A DNA stretch of 64,000 bases. Origin: Listeria ivanovii subsp. londoniensis. Lineage in GTDB: Bacteria; Bacillota; Bacilli; Lactobacillales; Listeriaceae. The notes beneath the pieces are model-generated. The model searched no databases. It was not told where the DNA came from and was given only the letters and a program-made list of their open reading frames with translations. The stretch spans positions 186,001 through 250,000 of the forward strand of contig NZ_CP009576.1 of NCBI RefSeq assembly GCF_000763495.1, in the 5' to 3' direction. This document shows, piece by piece, positions 9,480-16,113 of the stretch. The position numbers and the translations under genes are program-made. Each line of letters begins with the position of its first letter. The stretch's first letter is position 1.

Positions 9480-10595
9480 ATGCGTTATGAAGAAGCCTTA
9501 AAATATTTAAAAACACATAACCGTATGCAACAAGATGGAGGCACCGAAGTCATTTTTAAAATGGCAGCGGATACATCTTGCGGAAACCTCGATTCATTTC
9601 TATTAAAAGATCGTGAAGAAGAGTTAGAAGGCACTAATGCAGCAATTGAAACTATGCCAGAAGAAATGGTCGTGCCAGATTTTTCGAATTTAGAAATCGC
9701 GACAGCAGCGGCCCTCCAAATGCGTGCTTCGATGGGAAGTCCCAATAAAGATTTAACCAAAGGAGTAAAAACGGAACACAGAGTCATTCAAGGTGAGTAT
9801 GGAGATATTCCAGTCCGAATTTATCATCATGAATCGCAAAAAGAACTAGCGCCAGCCCTTATTTTTTATCATGGTGGTGGATTTGTCGGAGGGACACCAG
9901 AAGTAGTGGAAAATTTTTGTAAGGGCATTGCGGAAAAACTCCCAGCAGTTGTTATTAATGTTGATTACCATTTAGCGCCTGAATTCAAGGCTCCAGCAGC
10001 ACCAAAAGACTGTTTCCGTGTACTGAATTGGGTCGTAGAAAATAGTGATAAACTTCGAGTCGATGCTACGAAGATTGGTGTTTCAGGGGACAGTGCGGGA
10101 GGAACCTTAGCGGCGGCAGTAAGTTACATGGACCGAGAAGCAAAAACGAACTATGTCGGGTTCCAAGCCCTCTTATATCCAGCCCTTACGCTAATTGATG
10201 AGGATAATGACAAATATAAGTGGGATATCACTAAGTTTGCTGCCTCGGAAGAAACGATGCCCGTTGTAGCTCCTGGAATTATTGGAATGAATAATTCTGG
10301 TTTATTGCTTCGAACAGCATATGTAAGAGATGAAAATCCAGCTTCACCAATCTATTCACCATTGTCTTCTCCAGATAAAAGCATTTATCCACCAACTTTA
10401 ATTGTTAGTGCTGAATTTGATGCGCTTAGAGCTTTCGCAGCGGTATTTGCAAAACAACTAATGACTAGCGGCGTCAAAACAAAAGCAATCGTATATCAAG
10501 GAATGTGTCATGCATTTATTGATAAATACGGGATTTACCCACAAGCAGAAGATGCTGCAGATGAAATTGTCCAAATGATGAAAGAAATATTTTAA
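9480..10595 (+). CDS. Alpha/beta-hydrolase esterase (HSL/GDXG family)
   Basis: 371 residues. HGGG is at 131-134, GDSAGG at 203-208 (Ser205), with probable triad Asp314 (SAEFD) and His344 (GMCHAF). It is somewhat longer than the 347-residue paralogue because of an extended acidic N-terminus. No signal peptide is visible, so it acts in the cytoplasm. A purine-rich GGAAGAAGGAAG precedes ATG. The natural ester is unknown. A strong terminator follows, so it is likely transcribed alone or with the AraC gene. Confidence 0.85.
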   Translation: MRYEEALKYLKTHNRMQQDGGTEVIFKMAADTSCGNLDSFLLKDREEELEGTNAAIETMPEEMVVPDFSNLEIATAAALQMRASMGSPNKDLTKGVKTEHRVIQGEYGDIPVRIYHHESQKELAPALIFYHGGGFVGGTPEVVENFCKGIAEKLPAVVINVDYHLAPEFKAPAAPKDCFRVLNWVVENSDKLRVDATKIGVSGDSAGGTLAAAVSYMDREAKTNYVGFQALLYPALTLIDEDNDKYKWDITKFAASEETMPVVAPGIIGMNNSGLLLRTAYVRDENPASPIYSPLSSPDKSIYPPTLIVSAEFDALRAFAAVFAKQLMTSGVKTKAIVYQGMCHAFIDKYGIYPQAEDAADEIVQMMKEIF

Positions 10596-10600
10596 TATAG

Positions 10601-10633
10601 AAAAGCAGGTATTTTGCGGAATACCTGCTTTTC
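10601..10633 (+). terminator. Rho-independent terminator after the esterase
   Basis: The perfect 13-base stem AAAAGCAGGTATT / AATACCTGCTTTT with a 6-base loop lies just after the esterase stop. Its symmetric A/T flanks would work in both directions. Confidence 0.9.
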
Positions 10634-10697
10634 ATTGGACTAAATTTTGCGGTTCGTGCTAAAAGTATATTAGAATGGAGAAAAGAAAAGGGAAGGA

Positions 10698-11408
10698 ATG
10701 ATAGGGCGCATGAAATTTCAACTTTTTATCCAGCCAAAGTTAGATGTTCTCCAAGGAAATATTGTCGAATACGAAATACTTCTTAGAGATGATAGCGAAG
10801 TTCCTAAATTTCCTTTGTCGGAGCTAGAAGCAGTACTTGCTAATGAAGAAACGTATTATGTTTTTTCAGAGTGGTTTATTGAGGCTTTTTTAGAAGTTTT
10901 AGATAAATATCCCAGCAACCGTTTTGCTATTAATATAGCGCCACAACAGCTTTTTTATGCTGAAACACTTCTCTGGCTAGATGAACTGAGAAGCGAGAGC
11001 CATCGAATCACTGTAGAAATCACCGAAGATATTTTTGACGTACCCGCACATAAGCAACATTTAAATGCCAATGACAAAGATGCGTTTATCCTCAATAAAA
11101 TCAAAGTCATTTACGGACTAGGTTATCATATTGCCATGGATGATGTTAGCTGCGGCCTAAATAGTTTGGAACGAGTGATGAGCTATTTGCCATATATAAT
11201 TGAAATTAAGTTTTCTTTAATCCATTTTAAAAGCATCGATTTAGAAGATTTGCTGTACTTTATTAAAGCTTGGGCGAACTTTGCTCAGAAGAATAATTTG
11301 GATTTTGTTGTAGAGGGGATTGAAACAAAAGAAACCATGGCAATATTAGAAGTCCATGGCGTCTCGATTTTCCAAGGTTATTTAGTTAATAAGCCATTTC
11401 CGGCTTAA
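10698..11408 (+). CDS. pdeD: EAL-domain cyclic-di-GMP phosphodiesterase (PdeD-like)
   Basis: 236 residues, almost entirely one EAL domain with no sensor or membrane region. The signature Glu lies in EYEILLR (E26-I27-L28, so EIL rather than EAL). The other metal and catalytic positions are visible: Asn in FAINIAPQQ, Glu in VEITED, the Asp pair in AMDDVSCGLNSL, Lys in IEIKFSLI, Glu in VVEGIET and Gln in IFQGYLVNKPF. It is therefore expected to be active in hydrolysing c-di-GMP to pGpG. The symbol follows the L. monocytogenes lmo0111 assignment, from memory and position next to the Crp-like gene. Its stop overlaps that of the convergent regulator. Confidence 0.8.
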   Translation: MIGRMKFQLFIQPKLDVLQGNIVEYEILLRDDSEVPKFPLSELEAVLANEETYYVFSEWFIEAFLEVLDKYPSNRFAINIAPQQLFYAETLLWLDELRSESHRITVEITEDIFDVPAHKQHLNANDKDAFILNKIKVIYGLGYHIAMDDVSCGLNSLERVMSYLPYIIEIKFSLIHFKSIDLEDLLYFIKAWANFAQKNNLDFVVEGIETKETMAILEVHGVSIFQGYLVNKPFPA

Positions 11409-12073
11409 AAGTTTTCAATCAGATTCTGCAAGTTTTGGAAAGAACTAATAGTGATTGGTTTTTTGGAAGTCAGTAAGCCTTTTTCCCGCATCGTCTCCAA
11501 CACTTCTGTAATTCTGGCTCGACTAGATCGACAATAATCAGCTAAAAGCGACTGTGTAACATAAGATGGAAGTGTAATCTGACTATCATGTTGATGAAGA
11601 TTCAATAGCTCCACAATTTCCACTAAGACATTCGCTGCTTTGTAAAATGGCGATTGATTAATATTTTTATAATTTTTCGCAGTAAACATATATTTAACAA
11701 GAACATTATCTAATATCTGGTGGAAAACTTGGGGATTTGCGTATAAATAATTAAGGAAAAGCTCACGATTAATCAGTATGGCACTTCCATCAGTGAGGGC
11801 ACGTACACGATAATCTATAAGTTTAGGAGTGGTACTTGTCTCGAGCAAAACTTCTAATCCAAAAAGCATCGACTCAGCGACTAGTCCATTTATTAACCAA
11901 CGACCTTCAGATGTATGCCCTTCAACAGTGGCTGCGCCAGACATAATAATGCCCATTTGTGTTTTACGTCCTATATCAACTCCAAAAGAGTGGATAATAT
12001 CACCCTTACTAAATGAAATCCTATTCGAATATTCATGCGAAATAACATCTAATATATCTTTAATGTAAAGCAT
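11405..12073 (-). CDS. Crp/Fnr-family transcriptional regulator
   Basis: 222 residues. An N-terminal cyclic-nucleotide-binding-like beta-roll (about 15-115) is followed by a winged helix-turn-helix (QSLLADYCRSSRARITEVLETMREKGLL). The canonical cAMP-contact residues are not evident, as in other Listeria Crp/Fnr/PrfA-type proteins. AGGAG lies 9 bases before ATG. It borders the tailocin locus, but has its own promoter region and need not control it. Confidence 0.8.
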   Translation of the reverse strand: MLYIKDILDVISHEYSNRISFSKGDIIHSFGVDIGRKTQMGIIMSGAATVEGHTSEGRWLINGLVAESMLFGLEVLLETSTTPKLIDYRVRALTDGSAILINRELFLNYLYANPQVFHQILDNVLVKYMFTAKNYKNINQSPFYKAANVLVEIVELLNLHQHDSQITLPSYVTQSLLADYCRSSRARITEVLETMREKGLLTSKKPITISSFQNLQNLIENF

Positions 12074-12235
12074 TTATCAAAACTCCTATATGAAGTAAAA
12101 CTAATTCACATTATTTACTAGTTAATACAATAACTGTACTCGCAAACGGGCGAAAAAGATACATAAATAGAGAGTTTGTCACAAATTAGCCATATTTTAG
12201 ACACTCAATCGAAACAAATTTTCGGATATTCGAGA

Positions 12236-12268
12236 GAAAAAAAGGCACCTACTAGCTTCGGGGCCTTC
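12236..12268 (-). terminator. Terminator of the tailocin repressor operon
   Basis: On the minus strand AAGGCCCC...GGTGCCTT forms a stem with one internal mismatch followed by a run of T. It overlaps the stop codon of the metallopeptidase gene. Confidence 0.6.
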
Positions 12269-12728
12269 AAAATTTTTTATAAACATCAATAGCGCTACCA
12301 AAATTAATTAAATATTCACCGCAGTCATACATTGGTCCGTATTTTTCTGCGTAATGCGTAACAGTATTCCGCAAAAATTCCTCAGTTACTTCTAAAAAAT
12401 CGGCCACTTCAAAATATTCTCTTAGTCCGAGATAAAAACAAGTAATGATATCTTCAAGCGGGACCATTGCTTCATAACCTTTTCTACGGGCGAAAAGCTC
12501 TTGCTTCTTATCCATAATTGTTTCTTGTTTCGTAATATTACCAACTGTGTATTTATAATGCATTAATTCTTCTGCTAAAATGCATCCTTTTTCAATGGAA
12601 GACTGGTTTTTATTGATCAAAATTACTCCGTTTAAATATAGACCAGGTAATTTGTAAGGCATTTTTTCTTCTCTTATGGTTACTTCATCTTGGTATTTAG
12701 CTACCAATTTTTCATACAATAAAATCAC
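12267..12728 (-). CDS. ImmA/IrrE-type metallopeptidase of the tailocin switch
   Basis: 153 residues. The zinc-peptidase helix reads LAEELMHYKYTVG, so the motif is E-E-L-M-H (Glu53 to His57) in place of the textbook HExxH; phage members of this family commonly show EELGH. Conserved downstream sequence ARRKGYEAMVPLEDII also fits. These proteins pair with an Xre repressor and relieve repression, by cleavage in ImmA. The gene overlaps the repressor by 4 bases. In L. monocytogenes 10403S a monocin-encoded metalloprotease (MpaR) is reported as an anti-repressor acting on both monocin and the comK prophage; this gene is the positional counterpart, which I infer rather than show. Confidence 0.75.
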   Translation of the reverse strand: MILLYEKLVAKYQDEVTIREEKMPYKLPGLYLNGVILINKNQSSIEKGCILAEELMHYKYTVGNITKQETIMDKKQELFARRKGYEAMVPLEDIITCFYLGLREYFEVADFLEVTEEFLRNTVTHYAEKYGPMYDCGEYLINFGSAIDVYKKF

Positions 12729-13060
12729 ATCCCGCGATGGAGTTTTTTCTTCATCTCTATATAAGCTAGTATATCTCGCAATTCTTCATCTGTTACATCA
12801 TCATCTATGTGGGCCGCGACTGTCATTCCTCGTTCATCAACAGGAGGTAAGTTCCTTTCTGGGAAAAAGTCATCTAATCGTTTGTTAAAAATCTTCGCAA
12901 GTTCAAATAAAACATCTTGGTTTGCTTTGCGATCACCATTTTCATAGCGGCTAATAGTTTGGCGCGTGGTGTGCAAACGTTCTGCTAGTGCTTCTTGATT
13001 TAACCCACGCTCCTCACGATATTGTTTTATTTTATTTCCTACAAACTTATTCAACTCCAT
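12725..13060 (-). CDS. Xre/Cro-CI-type repressor of the tailocin
   Basis: 111 residues. The N-terminal helix-turn-helix (LNQEALAERLHTTRQTISRYENG) occupies about residues 19-41. The C-terminal tail (VTDEELRDILAYIEMKKK) is typical of small phage repressors controlled by an ImmA partner. GGAGG lies 9 bases before ATG. It is divergent from lmaD across a 215-base region holding three copies of a candidate operator, and is expected to bind there. Confidence 0.88.
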   Translation of the reverse strand: MELNKFVGNKIKQYREERGLNQEALAERLHTTRQTISRYENGDRKANQDVLFELAKIFNKRLDDFFPERNLPPVDERGMTVAAHIDDDVTDEELRDILAYIEMKKKLHRGM

Positions 13061-13106
13061 AATTATTATCCTCCACGTGTTTATGTTAATAGTGTAGCAC
13101 TATTAG

Positions 13107-13233
13107 CACCAAAATGGAACTTTTTAAGACGAAATTGTTTGATTTAATTTACTTGTAACCGAAATGGTGCTATAATAAAGTTATATTAAAAATAAAAACA
13201 ACGCAATTTTACAGCAAAAGCACCAAAACGGTG
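13107..13233. promoter_or_regulatory. Three-copy repressor operator between cI-like gene and lmaD
   Basis: Three 13-base units of the form (C)ACC-N5-GGT(G) are present: CACCAAAATGGAA at 13107-13119, AACCGAAATGGTG at 13157-13169 and CACCAAAACGGTG at 13221-13233. The third is a perfect palindrome with a 5-base centre. Unit 2 abuts the TATAAT box of the lmaD promoter and unit 1 lies over the probable -35/spacer of the repressor promoter. This is the expected design for a phage-type switch. Confidence 0.7.
13168..13176 (+). promoter_or_regulatory. Extended -10 promoter for the lma operon
   Basis: TGCTATAAT is an extended -10 element with no good -35 box upstream. It overlaps the end of the second operator unit, so repressor binding would block RNA polymerase. 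A separate inverted repeat TAATAGTG-N3-CACTATTA (13087-13105) lies on the repressor side. Confidence 0.6.
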
Positions 13234-13275
13234 ACAAGACTGTTCAAAATGGATGAATAAATTTAGGAGATGGAA

Positions 13276-13713
13276 GTGAAAATGATGGATAGAAAACTTC
13301 TGAAAGAAAAACAAATACAATTAATTTTTCAGCTAGAACAAGAAGAAAACAGATTTGTAAGGAAAAGATTATTAGAAGAACTAGAATACTTTGAAGCATT
13401 AGGAGACGAAGAAAAAGGGCTTTTAACAGCGGAGCAAAAATTACTTATTTTATCACCACAAGAGTACTTAACATATAAAAAGACATTTTCCGATGCTCAA
13501 ATTAGCAACTTAATTGGCATATCTAGATCTTCACTCGCAGAATGGAAACGAAAAAAAGGACTGTCAAAAAAGCAACGGCCTCGAATTCAACAAGAGATGA
13601 TTCAGATTTTAGCATACCATTTAGATAAAACAGAAGAGGAAATAAGCCGTTTGCCCGATGCAACGATTGAATGCCAGTATGAAGCGTTCGTAATTAACGA
13701 AGCCCATAATTAA
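13276..13713 (+). CDS. lmaD: LmaD, helix-turn-helix protein of the tailocin
   Basis: 145 residues from the GTG at 13276, preferred because AGGAG sits 6 bases upstream; ATGs at 13270, 13282 and 13285 are alternatives. The middle of the protein has a helix-turn-helix-like stretch (FSDAQISNLIGISRSSLAEWKRKKG), so it probably binds DNA. It is the first gene after the operator region. It was historically described as part of the lmaDCBA antigen operon; its direct role in tailocin regulation is inferred from position and the helix-turn-helix. Confidence 0.75.
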   Translation: MKMMDRKLLKEKQIQLIFQLEQEENRFVRKRLLEELEYFEALGDEEKGLLTAEQKLLILSPQEYLTYKKTFSDAQISNLIGISRSSLAEWKRKKGLSKKQRPRIQQEMIQILAYHLDKTEEEISRLPDATIECQYEAFVINEAHN

Positions 13714-13725
13714 GGAGTGATTATA

Positions 13726-14145
13726 TTGCAAGTACTTGTTTTACCAGAAAATAAAGAGATTAATTATATAAAAACCGTCCAAGAAGTAAAGCGGTTTTTC
13801 GCAGATTTTCAGCGTTTTCGAATGATATGTGGATTATCACAAAAGCCAAAGCTAGAAAAAAATGGTTGCTTGGAAGAACCTGTTTTTAACACAATTACAT
13901 TTTCTGCTAGACATGATAAGGAACTAATTCGCGAGGCGCAGTGGCTAGTGGAGAAATACACAACAATACTCAATCAAATGGATGCACTTTATCGAACTAT
14001 TTTACTAAGCTGCTATATCGAACGAAAGCAGGATGTAGCAATTATGATGGATTTGCCCTATGAAATCGCCCAATTTAAACGAATAAAAAAACGAGCAGTT
14101 TTGGAGCTTGCTGCGGTTTTGGGGATTTTGGTTAGGAAAGCATGA
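13726..14145 (+). CDS. lmaC: LmaC, ArpU/sigma-like late regulator of the tailocin
   Basis: 139 residues from the TTG at 13726, placed 8 bases after GGAG; a GTG at 13717 overlaps that site and is less likely. The C-terminal part (MDALYRTILLSCYIERKQDVAIMMDLPYE and on) looks like a sigma-70 region-4-type helix-turn-helix as found in ArpU-family phage late-gene activators. It is followed by a 260-base gap before the structural genes begin, a natural place for an LmaC-dependent late promoter. Confidence 0.7.
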   Translation: MQVLVLPENKEINYIKTVQEVKRFFADFQRFRMICGLSQKPKLEKNGCLEEPVFNTITFSARHDKELIREAQWLVEKYTTILNQMDALYRTILLSCYIERKQDVAIMMDLPYEIAQFKRIKKRAVLELAAVLGILVRKA

Positions 14146-14405
14146 TACTTTTGCGATATTTTTCTAAGTTATTTTTGCAGTAATATAAAGATAAGGAATT
14201 TGTCCAGTATGCGGATGACAATAAAAGCTGCATCAGAATTTGGGTGCACCGTTATTCTGATAGAGATACGTATTTGTTTTGAATTTGGATGATAATCCGT
14301 TGATATAAACAAATGATCTATTTAAGGAGTAAGACTCGGAGGAATGAATTATTAAGAATGGTCTTGACCGAGTTTTATGTTCTATTTTTAAGGAGTGAAT
14401 GCTTA
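14146..14405 (+). promoter_or_regulatory. Noncoding spacer before lmaB, candidate late promoter region
   Basis: No convincing gene fits here: an ATG at 14313 is in frame with lmaB but lacks a ribosome-binding site. The spacer holds an inverted repeat TCAGAAT (14233-14239) / ATTCTGA (14254-14260) enclosing the palindrome GGTGCACC, and two similar AATTTGG stretches (14237 and 14282). GATAAT at 14291-14296 could be a -10 box, with no clear -35, as expected for an activator-dependent promoter. Confidence 0.4.
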
Positions 14406-14795
14406 GTGAAGAGTTTGAACTTCATGAGAGTCTTAGAAGCAGCCAAAACTATGCTTCAAGAAAAAGGTGGAATCAATGTTTCTATTGTAATGCAAAATCA
14501 AGTAGATACTCCAACAACAATAATGGAAATGATTGAACAAGAAGAAGAAGAAAGTCGAACAGTGTGGAAAGAAATTTATCGTCTTGCAATCCATCATTAT
14601 TCAAGTGAGTTGGATGCTATAAAAATCGATTTAATTGATACGCTGATGCAATCGGGTTTCATTTTGCCAGAAGGGTATGAACTACTTACTATTAGGCATT
14701 ATGGAAAACAAAATTTAGTAAAAGAAGGCAATTTAACACATGCGAAAATAAGCTTTGAAATAGTTATTTGTCGCAATTTAAAAGTGAAAATTTAG
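14406..14795 (+). CDS. lmaB: LmaB, phage minor tail/head-tail-type protein
   Basis: 129 residues from a GTG at 14406, which has AAGGAG 10 bases upstream. The protein is acidic in its middle (MEMIEQEEEESR) and has no membrane segment. Its place directly before the major tail protein is where siphophages encode tail-completion or neck proteins; I infer that kind of role without recognising a specific family. It is 12 bases from lmaA. Confidence 0.65.
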   Translation: MKSLNFMRVLEAAKTMLQEKGGINVSIVMQNQVDTPTTIMEMIEQEEEESRTVWKEIYRLAIHHYSSELDAIKIDLIDTLMQSGFILPEGYELLTIRHYGKQNLVKEGNLTHAKISFEIVICRNLKVKI

Positions 14796-14807
14796 GAGGA
14801 ATTATTA

Positions 14808-15320
14808 ATGGCATTTGAAGAAAATTTATATTGTGATTATACACCGGGAGCTGCTAAAGCTGTTGCTGGGAAAGATGTGGTTTTAGCAATTTTTAACGCG
14901 GCAGGAGATAAATTACTAGCCGTTGCAGGTCAACAAGGTTTAACGATTAATCGTTCTAAAGATAGTATCGAGATTACCTCAAAAGATACAATTGGTGGTT
15001 GGAAATCTAAAATTGGCGGAATGAAAGAATGGTCAATCGAAAATGACGGTCTATATGTGGCCGATGCAGATTCTCACCAAGAATTGGCGAAATATTTTGA
15101 AAGTGATAGTCCGGTTTGTGTTAAAGTCATTAATCAAGCTTCTAAAAAAGGTCTGTTTGGTGGTTTGGCAATTGTAGCTGACTATAGTTTTGAAGCACCT
15201 TTTGATGAAGCGATGACTTATTCCATAAAACTTGATGGAATGGGTGCACTTGTTGATTTAACAATTACTGAGGGCGGAGATCAAATGCCCGGAGAAGCAC
15301 CAGTAACACCAGCGGAATAA
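14808..15320 (+). CDS. lmaA: LmaA, major tail tube protein (antigen A)
   Basis: 170 residues with the beta-rich pattern of siphophage tail-tube proteins of the phi13/TP901-1 type: an early AGDKLLAVAGQQGLTINRSKDSIEI, then TIGGWKSKIGGMKEWSIE and a late DYSFEAPFDEAMTYSIKLDGMG. It polymerises into the tail tube of the F-type tailocin. L. monocytogenes LmaA is a known immunogenic antigen. The ribosome-binding site is very strong (TTAGGAGGA). A hairpin after the stop fits its need for much higher output than downstream genes. Confidence 0.85.
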   Translation: MAFEENLYCDYTPGAAKAVAGKDVVLAIFNAAGDKLLAVAGQQGLTINRSKDSIEITSKDTIGGWKSKIGGMKEWSIENDGLYVADADSHQELAKYFESDSPVCVKVINQASKKGLFGGLAIVADYSFEAPFDEAMTYSIKLDGMGALVDLTITEGGDQMPGEAPVTPAE

Positions 15321-15324
15321 AATA

Positions 15325-15350
15325 AAAAGCCACTACAAAAAGTGGCTTTT
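15325..15350 (+). terminator. Hairpin after lmaA (partial terminator)
   Basis: The perfect 10-base stem AAAAGCCACT / AGTGGCTTTT with loop ACAAAA is followed by a short U-containing stretch and at once by the next ribosome-binding site. Readthrough must occur for the tail genes to be made, so it probably lowers transcription after the abundant tube protein or stabilises the upstream mRNA. Confidence 0.75.
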
Positions 15351-15367
15351 CCTTAGGAGGAAATGGA

Positions 15368-15670
15368 ATGTTTGAAGTGAATGATACAACCTATATTTTA
15401 CGATTTAATAAGCAAAAAGTGAAAACGGTCGAACTAACAACTGGAATTAGTTTGGTGGCTGCTTTAACTGCTAATAAAGGAATTCTAAGTTATCAAGTTA
15501 TTGAAACGCTATTTGTTTCTGGCTTAGTTGAAGAAAAAGGGCTAGTAGCTGTAAAACAAAAAGAAGCATTAGAAATTTTTGACAAATTAGTAGAAGAACA
15601 GGGTTTAATTTCTTTAAATGTAGCTGTTATTGAGAAATTACAAGAGGATATGGGTTTTTTGTTCCGATAA
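15368..15670 (+). CDS. Tail assembly chaperone, G-like unshifted product
   Basis: 100 residues. The position between major tail protein and tape measure is that of lambda G or its Gram-positive equivalents. The ribosome-binding site is strong (TTAGGAGG). Just before its end the codons read ATG GGT TTT TTG TTC, giving an in-frame T TTT TTG slippery heptamer; a -1 slip joins it to the following frame to give a 248-residue G-T-like fusion. Both products coat the tape measure during tail polymerisation in lambda-like systems. Confidence 0.8.
   Translation: MFEVNDTTYILRFNKQKVKTVELTTGISLVAALTANKGILSYQVIETLFVSGLVEEKGLVAVKQKEALEIFDKLVEEQGLISLNVAVIEKLQEDMGFLFR
15655..15661 (+). other. Programmed -1 ribosomal frameshift site (T TTT TTG)
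   Basis: The heptamer is in the correct X XXY YYZ register of the 15368 frame, nine bases before that frame's stop. After slipping, the -1 frame is open without interruption from 15661 to the stop at 16111-16113. The downstream ATG at 15781 has no ribosome-binding site, which argues that this frame is reached only by frameshifting. Confidence 0.75.
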
Positions 15671-16113
15671 AACAAATTGAGTTTGAATATTTTGGAGCAG
15701 AAGATGGAGAAACTGCAAATGAAACAAATAATGATTTTGAACTTGAGAAACAACTAGCTTTTTTCGTAGTTAATTTTCATATGACTAAACACGATTTTGA
15801 AGAGTTAACAGAGATAGAAAAAAATTTCATTATGAAAGAATGGGAAAATAAAGTCATTTTCGAATCTACAATGATGCGAAATGCAGTATTAAATGCTGAA
15901 CAAAATCTCAATCGAAAACGTAATTCTCGCTTTATTGATTTACACAAAAAACGTCAAAAGAAAGCGGACGTAAATTATACGGTAAATGCACTCCAAGCAA
16001 TTTCTGAAAATGAGGAACAAGAAGGAAAAGGATGGATTGACCGCATTTATCAAGCAAATGGTTTACAGAAACCAAAAAATAAAAAAGAAAGGGGGAAAAT
16101 TAATGGCGGATAA
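15661..16113 (+). CDS. Tail assembly chaperone, T-like extension reached by -1 frameshift
   Basis: 150 codons translated as the C-terminal part of the frameshift fusion; read alone, only a 110-residue stretch from ATG 15781 would be seen. It is charged and helical (ELTEIEKNFIMKEWENKV, then NRKRNSRFIDLHKKRQKKAD), like the T domain that binds the tape measure. Its stop overlaps the tape-measure start by 11 bases. Confidence 0.75.
   Translation, partial: VPIKQIEFEYFGAEDGETANETNNDFELEKQLAFFVVNFHMTKHDFEELTEIEKNFIMKEWENKVIFESTMMRNAVLNAEQNLNRKRNSRFIDLHKKRQKKADVNYTVNALQAISENEEQEGKGWIDRIYQANGLQKPKNKKERGKINGG

Noticed and set aside
14313-14405. Extended N-terminus for LmaB from ATG 14313
   Set aside because: The extra residues lack a start signal, whereas GTG 14406 has AAGGAG at proper distance.
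15781-16113. A separate 110-residue gene starting at ATG 15781
   Set aside because: No ribosome-binding site precedes it, and the frame is open back to a correctly phased slippery heptamer, so a frameshift extension explains it better.
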